Below are positions 1-7,512 of a DNA stretch of 64,000 nucleotides, in pieces (within the stretch, counting starts at the first letter, position 1; every line of letters starts with the position of its first letter). The DNA is from Caproicibacterium amylolyticum (GTDB lineage: Bacteria > Bacillota > Clostridia > Oscillospirales > Acutalibacteraceae), in assembly GCF_014467055.1 (NCBI RefSeq), contig NZ_CP060696.1:1860001-1924000 (forward strand). The letters run 5' to 3'. A model generated the notes under the pieces. The model worked only from the letters and a program-made list of their open reading frames with translations. It was not told where the DNA came from and made no database searches. A program made the position numbers and the translations under genes.

Positions 1-143
1 TACAAATGACCGGAACGGTACTGGTCAGTAAAATTGCTGATTTCGCCGGTTACATAAACACAGTTCAGTTTCGCATCACCCTCCAGCAGGAACTTCACAT
101 ACTGGTTTAATTGGGTAACAGTCAGAACGCCATTTTGTTTCAC
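1..143 (-). CDS. xseA: Exodeoxyribonuclease VII large subunit, N-terminal part
   Basis: Only the first 47 codons are inside the window; the gene runs off the left edge. The visible peptide has the typical start of XseA: VTQLNQYVKFLLEGD, then GEISNF and SGHLY, which belong to the N-terminal OB-fold that binds single-stranded DNA. The protein is the catalytic subunit of exonuclease VII, which degrades single-stranded DNA. The start is a GTG whose last two bases form part of the TGA stop of the upstream Kae1-like gene, so the two are translationally coupled. nusB and xseA are frequent neighbours in Clostridia, which supports the call. Confidence 0.88.
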   Translation of the reverse strand, partial: MKQNGVLTVTQLNQYVKFLLEGDAKLNCVYVTGEISNFTDQYRSGHL

Positions 144-1075
144 AGCAATCCCTCCGCACGTGCGGTCAGCACAGCAATGCCCGCGGCGTTATCCGCAGAA
201 AACACGGGTTCTGCAAAGCATGCACCGTACTTTTCCGTAAGCGCTTTCCTGATAAACTGATTGGACATCACCCCTCCGGCAAAAACCAGCGGCAGGCCCG
301 GATGTGCTTTCAGCAGCGCAGCCGCCATGGCATCCAGCGCCGCAAGCAGACTGTACAGACAAAATTTTGCGATATCCTGCGGCGGTACACCCTCCGCATT
401 CATTTTGCCACATTGATTTTCAATGCCGGAAAGGGAGCAGTCCGCACCTTTCATAGATGGGTGAATCTTAAATTTTGCATCCGACTGTGCGGCGAGCTTT
501 TCCAATTCCGGACCGGCTGGAAACGGCAGTCCGAGCAGCCTGCCTACGCGGTCCACAGCCTGTCCGCCCTTTAAGTCCAGTGACTGTGCCAGCAACTGAA
601 CTGTAAATGGTTCCTGTGTGTCCGGCGTTACCAGCACGGCTTCCGTAGTACCGCCGGATACATGAAATGCTATAAATTCCTTATCGAACAAATCCAGCCG
701 CTTAGCCGACCAAAGTGCCGCCGCAATGTGCCCCTGCTGGTGGGAAAAGGTGTGCAGCGGAACTCCGTAAGTGGCTGCAAGAACCCGTGCAGCACCATGC
801 CCTACTGTAAAACACGGCATATAGCTGCCGGGCAGAGTGCGTGGCCGGGTGGAGCAGCCTACCGCCCGCAAATTCTGCAAAGCAGTTTCCGCCAGCAGTG
901 CTTCCATCAGGTCCGGCAACTGCTGCACATGGTGGAACACCGCATCACTCTGCCGCAGACCAAGTTCACCTTTTTTGACCGGCAGCAGCCGCTTCTGCTG
1001 AAAAATCTGCCCGCCGCAAAAGCGCGCAGTGCTGGTTGTATAGTTGCTGGTATCCAGTGCAAGGATTTCAGTCAT
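140..1075 (-). CDS. TsaD/Kae1-like domain protein (paralog)
   Basis: This 311-residue ASKHA-fold protein resembles TsaD/Kae1, formerly annotated as O-sialoglycoprotein endopeptidase. It begins ILALDTSNYTTS (phosphate-1 loop), has a metal-type HQQGH motif at residues 112-116 where TsaD has HMEGH, a VSGGTTE loop near 138-144, DLKGGQAVDRVG near 167-178, and a C-terminal FAGGVMSN loop. It is shorter than true TsaD (about 335-345 residues) and its N-terminal third diverges. Many clostridia carry such a paralog next to nusB and xseA, so I infer it is not the t6A enzyme. It overlaps nusB by 8 bases and xseA by 4. The actual reaction is unknown. Confidence 0.75.
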   Translation of the reverse strand: MTEILALDTSNYTTSTARFCGGQIFQQKRLLPVKKGELGLRQSDAVFHHVQQLPDLMEALLAETALQNLRAVGCSTRPRTLPGSYMPCFTVGHGAARVLAATYGVPLHTFSHQQGHIAAALWSAKRLDLFDKEFIAFHVSGGTTEAVLVTPDTQEPFTVQLLAQSLDLKGGQAVDRVGRLLGLPFPAGPELEKLAAQSDAKFKIHPSMKGADCSLSGIENQCGKMNAEGVPPQDIAKFCLYSLLAALDAMAAALLKAHPGLPLVFAGGVMSNQFIRKALTEKYGACFAEPVFSADNAAGIAVLTARAEGLL

Positions 1076-1508
1076 TCTGCGGCAGCTCCTTTGCGGCTGT
1101 GCCGAGAATACCGTTCAGGAAAGAGGCGTCATCCGCACCGCCGTACTGCTTCGCCAATTCGACCGCTTCATTGATGGAAACACTGACCGGAATCTCTTCT
1201 TCCCATTTCATTTCATAGAGCGCCAGCCGCAGCAGTGCCAGACAAACTTTGGAAATACGGCGCACCGACCAGCCGCGCGCGTGCCTGCCAATAATCTCGT
1301 CCAGCTCCGCTGTGTGGGCTTCTACACCGGAAGCAAGCCGCTGTGCAAAATCATCCACTGGCACAGGCACCTGCTCCATATTGTCATCTTCTGTGAGAAA
1401 AGAACCTGCTTCATCTGCATAGTCGATCAGTTCTGCGATGGTACCACCGTTCAAACTTTGCTCAAAGAGGAGAAAGAAGGCCTGTCTGCGTGCTTCATGT
1501 CGTTTCAT
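1068..1508 (-). CDS. nusB: Transcription antitermination factor NusB
   Basis: The 146-residue all-helical protein matches NusB over its whole length. Visible family features are the N-terminal RHEARRQAFFLLFEQ helix with the RNA-binding basic residues, a central RLASGVEAHTAELDEII segment, and the C-terminal WSVRRISKVCLALLRLALYEM followed by VSINEAVELAKQYGG and FLNGILG. NusB binds boxA RNA with NusE (S10) in antitermination of rRNA operons. A clear ribosome site (TTGGAGG) precedes the ATG. It heads the nusB / Kae1-like / xseA run and is separated from the spoIIIA operon by a terminator. Confidence 0.95.
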   Translation of the reverse strand: MKRHEARRQAFFLLFEQSLNGGTIAELIDYADEAGSFLTEDDNMEQVPVPVDDFAQRLASGVEAHTAELDEIIGRHARGWSVRRISKVCLALLRLALYEMKWEEEIPVSVSINEAVELAKQYGGADDASFLNGILGTAAKELPQND

Positions 1509-1523
1509 AAAAAACCTCCAAAA

Positions 1524-1552
1524 TAAAAAAATCCTCCACAGCGGAGGATTTC
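1524..1552 (-). terminator. Rho-independent terminator of the spoIIIA operon
   Basis: An 8-bp stem (AATCCTCC / GGAGGATT, 1530-1537 and 1543-1550) with a short ACAGC loop is followed on the minus strand by a run of seven T (1524-1530). It lies between the spoIIIAH stop and nusB, and ends the sporulation transcript. Confidence 0.85.
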
Positions 1553-1646
1553 ATCTGCAATAATCTTCTTTTGTCAAACTCCACTTTTACAGTATACCAC
1601 GGGGGACCCACAGCTTGCAAGAAAAATCAGGGAATCTGCCCGGTTT

Positions 1647-2225
1647 TCAGCTGCCTTTCTGCTCCACCACTTTGATTTTGTCGTAGGAAACACCGGTCTG
1701 CCCGGAAACCGCATCTTTTACAATCACAGCCGCATTTTCCATATTGGTGCTGCCCTCTTTAACAACCACACTGCATTCGCCATTTTGTAAGAAAACCACG
1801 CAGTCTGAAAAACCTTTTGCCTTAATAATATTTTCCGCATTGTTTTCCTTCATCTGCTCCTGTGCAAGCACAGCTGTTTGCTGCACTGCTTCCTTTTTTG
1901 CAACATCACTGGAATTTGCATCTGTGATGGTCTTTTCCAGAAGCTGCGCGGCACTGTCACGTGTTTTCTGGCGGTTCAGGCGTGCTTCTGTGAAGTAATC
2001 ACTGCCAGAGGATGTGCCGGAGGAAGCTGACGAAACAGCGGAGGAACCCGAGGACGGCAGAGTCTCCCCTGCATTCACCAGCTGTGTCTGTCCCGGTTCG
2101 CGGGAAGTGGCGGCATCCTGAGCAAGCAGCTGATTGCCGTTCGAAAAGCGATAGTTCAGGTAAACCGCCGCACCCAATGCAACAACCAGTGCTGCCAGTA
2201 CCAGCTGACGTTTTTGTATCTTCAT
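1647..2225 (-). CDS. spoIIIAH: Stage III sporulation protein AH
   Basis: SpoIIIAH is the mother-cell membrane protein whose periplasmic YscJ/FliF-like domain meets forespore SpoIIQ and forms a ring of the feeding-tube channel. The 192-residue protein has one N-terminal transmembrane helix (about residues 7-23), a low-complexity Ser-rich linker, and a C-terminal domain with NAENIIKAKGFSDCVVFLQNGECSVVVK and a VSYDKIKVVE ending. I chose the ATG at 2225 because GGAGG lies 8 bases upstream; the in-frame ATG at 2240 overlaps that ribosome site. It is the last gene of the operon, ahead of a terminator. Confidence 0.9.
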   Translation of the reverse strand: MKIQKRQLVLAALVVALGAAVYLNYRFSNGNQLLAQDAATSREPGQTQLVNAGETLPSSGSSAVSSASSGTSSGSDYFTEARLNRQKTRDSAAQLLEKTITDANSSDVAKKEAVQQTAVLAQEQMKENNAENIIKAKGFSDCVVFLQNGECSVVVKEGSTNMENAAVIVKDAVSGQTGVSYDKIKVVEQKGS

Positions 2226-2332
2226 TCTGTACTCCTCCATTCACTTTCCCGGAATTTATTTTTTCTCCGGAGCGTATCTGTTTTCTATAAATTTATGCAC
2301 GGTATCTTTCAGGAATGACAACTTTGGCAGAT

Positions 2333-2914
2333 TCATTTACTGGAGGAAGCCACCACGCAGATACGGCTGCTGTTTACCCCTGCAGCAACGGAAACAGCAT
2401 TCAGCACCGCCTGCTGCACATTTGGGTCCTCTGCGCCGGGGCAGGTCACCACAACTCCCTGCACCTTTGGCTGCTGACGGGTCACTTGAACCGCGTGTTC
2501 GTTACCGTCGGAGTCCTTTACAATGATACAGCCGGTTTCTGTGCTGTCCGCATTTTGACCGGTACCGGAAGTGCCGCCCTGCTGCTGCGTGGAACGTTTT
2601 TCCGTCTGGGCGTAAACCTGTGCGCTGCCCTGCTCCAGCGTGACCAGTACGTGCGGCGTTCCTGCGCCGCGGATGCCGCTGATAATAGAGGTCAGCTGCT
2701 GCTCCAACTGCTGTGCGTAGGTGTCATCTGAGCTCTGCACTGCTGCGGAACTGGCGGCTGCCTGCGTACTTTTCTCCCCCTTGCCGGAACCAGTAAGTAC
2801 GCTGGAAAGGAAAATTAGTGCAATCCCGATGATGCCAACGATTACAACAGCCTTGCGGCTGGTGTCACTGTTCACCAGCTTCTGCAGAAAGCCATTTTTC
2901 TTTTCTTCATCCAC
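2333..2914 (-). CDS. spoIIIAG: Stage III sporulation protein AG
   Basis: SpoIIIAG is a mother-cell membrane protein whose periplasmic ring-building domain forms a large oligomeric ring in the channel between mother cell and forespore. This 193-residue version has one transmembrane helix (about residues 22-41), a Ser/Gln linker, and a ring-building region with ISGIRGAGTPHVLVTLEQGS, GCIIVKDSDGNEH and VQGVVVTCPGAEDPNVQQAVLNAV. The start is GTG, 9 bases after GGAGG; that site and the start lie inside the end of spoIIIAF, so the two genes overlap by 8 bases and are probably translated together. Confidence 0.92.
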   Translation of the reverse strand: MDEEKKNGFLQKLVNSDTSRKAVVIVGIIGIALIFLSSVLTGSGKGEKSTQAAASSAAVQSSDDTYAQQLEQQLTSIISGIRGAGTPHVLVTLEQGSAQVYAQTEKRSTQQQGGTSGTGQNADSTETGCIIVKDSDGNEHAVQVTRQQPKVQGVVVTCPGAEDPNVQQAVLNAVSVAAGVNSSRICVVASSSK

Positions 2915-3368
2915 TGATTTTCACCTCCACGGTTGTTCCAAGCGCTTCCTCCAGCAGTTCCTTGGCGCGGGCCTGCTGGGTACCGTCCTGCAGATAAACC
3001 GTCACTCTGCCAATACCTATGCTGGAAGATTTTGAAGTATCCATTTCCACTTCTATTTTTTGAACTGAAATTTTCGCGTTCTTTAGCTGCGCCGCCGCAA
3101 CGGCTTCCACCTGCTTTGCCGCGGCGGATTTCATCTGGCTGTCTACAATCATGGAAAAGCCGGAGGTATCCGCCGCTTCCGGCACCTTCTGCAGCGCAGA
3201 AGAAAGATTCGGTGTAATCTGCAAAAGCGGGCCGATCATCACGCACAGCGCCATTGCACCCAAAATCAGCCTGAGCATTTTGCCCATAGAACCGTCCGGT
3301 GCCAGGATTCGTACCATAGCTGCCGCAACTGCCAGTGCACACAATCCTCCTGCCCACGCCTTGATCAT
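2907..3368 (-). CDS. spoIIIAF: Stage III sporulation protein AF
   Basis: The 153-residue protein has two N-terminal membrane helices (about residues 4-22 and 30-50, the second in MLRLILGAMALCVMIGPLLQI) followed by a soluble domain ending in an alpha/beta motif (VTVYLQDGTQQARAKELLEEALGTTVEVKI) as in other SpoIIIAF proteins. I set the start at the ATG of 3368, which overlaps the TGA of spoIIIAE as ATGA; the longer in-frame extension lacks support. SpoIIIAF is part of the SpoIIIA transenvelope complex, but its exact role is the least defined of the set. Confidence 0.88.
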   Translation of the reverse strand: MIKAWAGGLCALAVAAAMVRILAPDGSMGKMLRLILGAMALCVMIGPLLQITPNLSSALQKVPEAADTSGFSMIVDSQMKSAAAKQVEAVAAAQLKNAKISVQKIEVEMDTSKSSSIGIGRVTVYLQDGTQQARAKELLEEALGTTVEVKISG

Positions 3369-4693
3369 GCGGTACCGCCCCCTCCCATTGACACCAGCAC
3401 CACGCTGGACACAATCAGCACTGTCATGGAACACAGCAAAATGGCAAGCAGAACTTCCAGTACCATACTGCAGGAGCGCAGCATGGTACTGACTTCTTTT
3501 AGTGAAAAAACCTCACTGACTGCAGCGCAGGCGTGCAGGGTCAGCATCCATAAAAGGCAGCTGAGCACGACCGGCAGAAACAAAATCAGCAGCGCAAGCA
3601 GCACAAAAGCGCCCACACCGGAACGCAGCATTTCCACACAGCCTGCAACGGTGTGCAGTGCATCGCTTAGGGCGCTGCCCACAACCGGCACCGCGCTGCT
3701 GACCACAAAGCGTGCCGCGCGGGCGGTCAGGTTGTCCGCTCCAGTGGAAACCAGCTGCCGCATACCGAGCAACCCCGTAAACAATGTCATGGAAAGTCCC
3801 AGCAGCCATTTGACCGCTTTGCTGAAAAACCTGCAGATACCGGAAAGATTGATGTCCGGTGAAATGGAGGAAACGATTGCCATAGCTAAATAAATTTTCA
3901 GACCAGGTGCAAAAACACACGCGGAAAGCACCTGCACCACGTTTCCCGCTGTGGTCAGCATAATCTGCATGGAAGCAGCCGAAGCCGGTCGCCCTAATGC
4001 CGCCAGAATCGCCGCCGCCACCGGCACAGCCGCCAGCGTGAAACCGCACGCGGTCTTAATGACCGACGTTGCACGCACCAGTACCTCTACGATTGGCTCT
4101 ACAACGCAGATGCAGATACACAGTGCCGCCACTACACCTGCCACTCCGCCAAGCGGGCGGTCACCAAAGGAAAGCTTCATGGAATTTACAAGAGCACAAA
4201 GCAAAATAACACCCAAACACATTCCGGCAGCTTTCAGCGGCCCTTTGCCCTCAGTTCCCGCAATACCGAAAACGGTGCTAAAGAATGATTTTGGAGTTAA
4301 TCCTCCAACAGTTTGCAAATTATCGGTATCTACACCCAACCCTGCAAGCTGCTTCTGTGTTTCCTCCGGCAGTTTGTCCGGCAGACGGTTGGCACCGCTG
4401 CCATCAAGCTGTTCTGTATAATATTCCTGTGCTTCCTTTGGCAGTACAGAAGATTGTGCTGCTGCACACGGCAAACAAAAAAGTAAAAATACAAGCAGCA
4501 AAACCACCGCCACCGTCAGTATCCGCACAAAAAGCGGCAGCAGGATTTCTTTTTTTCGGATACCTCTGTATTTTCTGCTGACTTTTTGAAAAATCCGTAC
4601 GCTGCTAAAGCGTGCTTTCCATCTTACAAAGTACCTGTGCAGTCGATTCGGTGGTTTAGCAGTCCGGTAAACCGCTTTTTTGTATTTTTTCAT
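3365..4693 (-). CDS. spoIIIAE: Stage III sporulation protein AE
   Basis: SpoIIIAE is the large polytopic membrane subunit of the SpoIIIA channel. This 442-residue protein has a basic N-terminus, a signal-like hydrophobic stretch (about residues 52-78, ending CLPCAAAQSS), a hydrophilic outer segment around residues 80-140, then about seven hydrophobic segments rich in Ala, Leu and Val. The C-terminus is a membrane helix followed directly by MGGGGTA. GGGGGAAG precedes the ATG. It is longer than the Bacillus protein mainly in its charged N-terminal extension of about 50 residues. Confidence 0.93.
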   Translation of the reverse strand: MKKYKKAVYRTAKPPNRLHRYFVRWKARFSSVRIFQKVSRKYRGIRKKEILLPLFVRILTVAVVLLLVFLLFCLPCAAAQSSVLPKEAQEYYTEQLDGSGANRLPDKLPEETQKQLAGLGVDTDNLQTVGGLTPKSFFSTVFGIAGTEGKGPLKAAGMCLGVILLCALVNSMKLSFGDRPLGGVAGVVAALCICICVVEPIVEVLVRATSVIKTACGFTLAAVPVAAAILAALGRPASAASMQIMLTTAGNVVQVLSACVFAPGLKIYLAMAIVSSISPDINLSGICRFFSKAVKWLLGLSMTLFTGLLGMRQLVSTGADNLTARAARFVVSSAVPVVGSALSDALHTVAGCVEMLRSGVGAFVLLALLILFLPVVLSCLLWMLTLHACAAVSEVFSLKEVSTMLRSCSMVLEVLLAILLCSMTVLIVSSVVLVSMGGGGTA

Positions 4694-4701
4694 ACTTCCC
4701 C

Positions 4702-5097
4702 CTACTTTGCAATCAGTGCCGCCGCAATGGACGCAACCTTTGCAAACAGCGGCAATGCCAGAACCAAAATGCTGACTCTGCCAGCCAGTTCCACTTTACT
4801 GGCAAGTGCTCCCTCGCCGGCATCTTTGCAGGCATCCGCCGCAAACTGCGTCAGAAACGTAACGCCGATTGTACGAAGCAGAATGCCGCCGTACTCACCA
4901 TTGACACCGGCCGCCTGCAGCAATGCGGAAATCTGCTGCAGAGCCGGCACCACAGCCTGCAGGATTTCCAGCACGATTAAAACCCCGGCAGCAATGCGCA
5001 GCACCATGGCATATTCACTGTTTGTCCGGCGCAGCAACGTGGCAAACACAGCAGCAATCAGCGCTGCGCCTGCAACACCAGCAATATTCATGCTCAT
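4702..5097 (-). CDS. spoIIIAD: Stage III sporulation protein AD
   Basis: A 131-residue membrane protein with about four helices. Its N-terminus (NIAGVAGAALIAAVFATLLRR), the NSEYAMVLRIAAGVLIV segment and the C-terminal VELAGRVSILVLALPLFAKV match SpoIIIAD. It works with SpoIIIAC and SpoIIIAE in the membrane base of the channel. Its ATG overlaps the spoIIIAC stop as ATGA, and spoIIIAE follows after 8 bases, so the three are tightly coupled. Confidence 0.92.
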   Translation of the reverse strand: MSMNIAGVAGAALIAAVFATLLRRTNSEYAMVLRIAAGVLIVLEILQAVVPALQQISALLQAAGVNGEYGGILLRTIGVTFLTQFAADACKDAGEGALASKVELAGRVSILVLALPLFAKVASIAAALIAK

Positions 5098-5288
5098 AAC
5101 CCAAAAGTGGACTTGATGGTGCTGAACAGCACATCAATCTGCTGAATAATCATCATCAGTACAACGATCAGCCCCGCCAGCGTTGTCATCATCGCCTGCT
5201 CCTCCCTGCCGGAGCGAATTAAAAGCTGGTTGAGCACCGCAACAATGATGCCGATGGCAGCAATTTTAAAAATCAAATCCACATTCAT
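5094..5288 (-). CDS. spoIIIAC: Stage III sporulation protein AC
   Basis: A 64-residue protein with two membrane helices linked by the RSGREEQAM loop, which is the normal size and layout for SpoIIIAC (VDLIFKIAAIGIIVAVLNQLL then TLAGLIVVLMMIIQQIDVLF). The ATG at 5288 was chosen because GGAGGG sits 7 bases upstream; the upstream in-frame ATG would place that site inside the gene. SpoIIIAC is a small integral subunit of the mother-cell side of the SpoIIIA complex. Confidence 0.92.
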   Translation of the reverse strand: MNVDLIFKIAAIGIIVAVLNQLLIRSGREEQAMMTTLAGLIVVLMMIIQQIDVLFSTIKSTFGL

Positions 5289-5336
5289 GTAACGTCCCTC
5301 CGTTTTTGGCGGCACCCAGCGCCGCTTTCCTCCCAG

Positions 5337-5831
5337 TTATATCAGTACCAAAGCAAGAATTGCACCCACACAGACACCCAGCATCCGGTAAAGCCTGCCT
5401 TTTCTTTTGTAAAGCTCCTCTGCAGTGTCCAATTCTTTGTGCGTCAGTTCCTCGTAAAGTGCGCAGTGTGAAAGCTGCCCCTGCATATCCGTTGCACCGA
5501 AGCCTTCGCCAAAATTTCGCAGTAAGGTACGTTCCTGCGGCAGCAGCAGGTCGCTGCCGGCGGCTTTCCCCCACGCCTGCAGAAAGTCCTCGCCGTTCTG
5601 CCGCGCCTGAAAATACGGCAGCAAAAAATCTATATTCTTTCCGTGACGCTCCAGAATCTCCTCCACTGGAACGCCCGCATAAGCAATTTCAGTTTTAACT
5701 TCACTCAAAAATTTCAGGAAAGCCTGCAGGCGGTCGCGGTGCTCCCGCAGTTTACGCGATTGCAGACAGCCCGCTGCCGCGCCCGCAAAAATCAGGCACA
5801 CCGCCCCCAGCACTTTTAACAAGCAAATCAC
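5337..5831 (-). CDS. spoIIIAB: Stage III sporulation protein AB
   Basis: A 164-residue protein with an N-terminal membrane helix (LLKVLGAVCLIFAGAAAGCL), a long helical cytoplasmic or periplasmic body (LREHRDRLQAFLKFLSEVKTEIAYAGVPVEEIL) and a C-terminal membrane helix (MLGVCVGAILALVLI), the arrangement of SpoIIIAB, which resembles type II secretion GspF. The GTG start is placed by match to the family N-terminus and by an AGGCGGG site. This puts the first 80 bases inside the end of spoIIIAA in another frame, an unusually long overlap for this operon. Confidence 0.88.
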   Translation of the reverse strand: MICLLKVLGAVCLIFAGAAAGCLQSRKLREHRDRLQAFLKFLSEVKTEIAYAGVPVEEILERHGKNIDFLLPYFQARQNGEDFLQAWGKAAGSDLLLPQERTLLRNFGEGFGATDMQGQLSHCALYEELTHKELDTAEELYKRKGRLYRMLGVCVGAILALVLI

Positions 5832-6768
5832 CCGCCTTTACCACTTCCTGCACACGCCCCGGCTTTCCGTTTTTTAAAAGAGCCACCTGTGCAAAAGCAC
5901 CACTCTGCAGCAGCGCACGTGCCTGCGGTCGGGAGGCCAGTTCCGCTAAACTGCCCGCATGGATACTGGCGATTACCGTTGCACCCGCATTGACGCTCTG
6001 TACCAGTGCATCCGCTTCCAGTGCGGTTCCCAATTCATCGCACAGCAGGTATTCCGGTGAAAGAGAGCGAATGGCAAGCAGCATACCGGCAGCTTTCGGA
6101 AAACCGTCCAGTACATCACAGCAAGGACCAAGGTCATTTCCGTATTCCGCCTGATGAACACCACACAGTTCTCCACGCTCGTCCACAACCGTCACTTTAT
6201 GTATCTGGCCGCACTGCCCGCTGGAAAGCTGCCGGGCAATATCCCGCAGCAGTGTTGTTTTGCCGGATGCAGGCGGACCAGCCAGCAGCAGCCCTCCATT
6301 CAGGAGGTTGCCAAGCCGCTGCAGCAGTTCTGCCGCACAGCCATTTATCTGCCGTGCCACACGAATGTTAATTGAGGTAATGTCCCGCATGCCGGTCACA
6401 ACGCCGTCATGCAGCAACGCGGTACCACCAAGTCCCGCACGGTGCCCGCCGCGCAGTGTTACATAGCCCTCCCGAATCTGGTCCTGATGGCTGTAAACGG
6501 AATAGCTGCATACCATACGAAAGCTCTCATACAAATCATTTTTTGTGGCACAAATTCCTTTTTCCGGTGTCAGCGTAACACCATTATTAACAACAAACCA
6601 TGTACTTCCGCTGCCCCACAGGCAGATTGGCCTGTCTACCCGCAGGCGTATTTCTGAAACTTCTGTCCGCACCGCTGCCGGCAGCCCCAGCAGCAGGCTT
6701 TTTACACGCGGGCATAAAGCTGCAGCTGCCTGATCGAACCTACGCGTGTTTTCCTGAGTTTTTTCCAT
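5752..6768 (-). CDS. spoIIIAA: Stage III sporulation protein AA (secretion-type ATPase)
   Basis: SpoIIIAA is the cytoplasmic ATPase of the SpoIIIA channel, related to GspE/VirB11 secretion ATPases. The 338-residue protein has the N-terminal domain with EIRLRVDRP and GYVTLRGGHRAGLGG, a Walker A motif GPPASGKT at residues 164-171, VVDERGEL near 200, and a Walker B segment LLCDELG near 241-247, followed by IASIHAGS. It is about 30 residues longer than the Bacillus protein because it reads on past the spoIIIAB start. A GGTGG ribosome site precedes the ATG. Confidence 0.93.
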   Translation of the reverse strand: MEKTQENTRRFDQAAAALCPRVKSLLLGLPAAVRTEVSEIRLRVDRPICLWGSGSTWFVVNNGVTLTPEKGICATKNDLYESFRMVCSYSVYSHQDQIREGYVTLRGGHRAGLGGTALLHDGVVTGMRDITSINIRVARQINGCAAELLQRLGNLLNGGLLLAGPPASGKTTLLRDIARQLSSGQCGQIHKVTVVDERGELCGVHQAEYGNDLGPCCDVLDGFPKAAGMLLAIRSLSPEYLLCDELGTALEADALVQSVNAGATVIASIHAGSLAELASRPQARALLQSGAFAQVALLKNGKPGRVQEVVKAGDLLVKSAGGGVPDFCGRGSGLSAIA

Positions 6769-6799
6769 TTTGGTTGTCCCACCTTTCGCATGTCCCTAT

Positions 6800-6822
6800 A
6801 TCCTATGCTCGTCTTTTCACAC
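6800..6822 (-). promoter_or_regulatory. Possible sigma-E-type promoter of spoIIIA
   Basis: Upstream of spoIIIAA the minus strand reads CATAGGAT (6800-6807), a 6 of 8 match to the sigma-E minus-10 CATACAAT, with a weak TTCTATG-like element about 15 bases further up. The spoIIIA operon of Bacillus is sigma-E driven, so the placement is sensible, but the match is partial. Confidence 0.35.
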
Positions 6823-6865
6823 ATAGAACGTTGGAATTTTCTGCTCAGAGCAAAGCTTTTTACGC

Positions 6866-6907
6866 AAAAAAATACCGCAGGACATGCTTTTTACATATCC
6901 TGCGGTA
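6866..6907 (-). terminator. Terminator of the Dabb-domain gene
   Basis: A stem TACCGCAGGA / TCCTGCGGTA (6873-6882 and 6898-6907) is followed on the minus strand by seven T. It lies just after the Dabb gene stop and insulates it from spoIIIAA. Confidence 0.85.
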
Positions 6908-6941
6908 CTCATAATTATTCTGCTTTTTTCAGCTAAATTTG

Positions 6942-7241
6942 TCAGCTAGTATATTCGTAGTCAAACGCCGTGCGTGCACAAACCACACTGTGTACCAGTT
7001 CCTTAATCTTCAAATGCTCCGGGTGCTGCTGATAGGCCGCCTCAGCTTCTTTGCTGCTAAAATCAGCGGACAGGCACAAATCGTAGTCACCGTCTTTGTA
7101 ATTCACACCGACTTCAATCGCAGTGAGGCCATCTACAACACCCAGCAAAGATTTGAACCGGCTGCGCAGGCTGGCCGCCACACCGGCGGCATTTCTGCTC
7201 TGCGATTCTTTTAATTTCCATAATACAATATGTTTCACCAT
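6942..7241 (-). CDS. Dabb (stress-responsive alpha/beta barrel) domain protein
   Basis: The 99-residue protein is a single Dabb domain, the dimeric ferredoxin-like barrel family. Visible markers are the N-terminal VKHIVLWKLKES, the GLTAIEVGVNYK strand, DYDLCLSADFSSKEAEAAYQQHPEH and the terminal strand VCARTAFDYEY. In other organisms such proteins range from stress-induced proteins to small enzymes; no specific reaction can be assigned. It stands alone with its own ribosome site (AAAGGAGG) and terminator. Confidence 0.85.
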   Translation of the reverse strand: MVKHIVLWKLKESQSRNAAGVAASLRSRFKSLLGVVDGLTAIEVGVNYKDGDYDLCLSADFSSKEAEAAYQQHPEHLKIKELVHSVVCARTAFDYEYTS

Positions 7242-7329
7242 GATGCGTTACCTCCTTTACCATTCAGTTGAACTCAGCATGTGCTTTTGTGGTGCAGCTA
7301 GTTTTGAGCAAAATATTGATTCATTTGCA

Positions 7330-7338
7330 ATTATACCA
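7330..7338 (-). promoter_or_regulatory. Extended minus-10 promoter of the Dabb gene
   Basis: The minus strand reads TGGTATAAT, an extended minus-10 with consensus TATAAT at 7330-7335, about 90 bases upstream of the Dabb start. No good minus-35 box is visible. Confidence 0.5.
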
Positions 7339-7512
7339 TAAAAGGAAGCACACACATGCACAAATTTGGTTCCGGAAATAACTTTGGATGAAAGCACAAA
7401 TCCGTTCCTCTACGCGGCGGCAGTTTCTGTGTATTTTTCATTGTAATTTATGGAATGTTTTCACAAAATTATAGCAATCTGCGTTCAATTTTGTGATTTA
7501 ACTAAACAAAAA

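Noticed and set aside
5752..5831. Frameshift between spoIIIAA and spoIIIAB
   Set aside because: Both proteins are complete at their family ends and spoIIIAB has its own ribosome site and start, so an overlap explains the data better than a broken gene.
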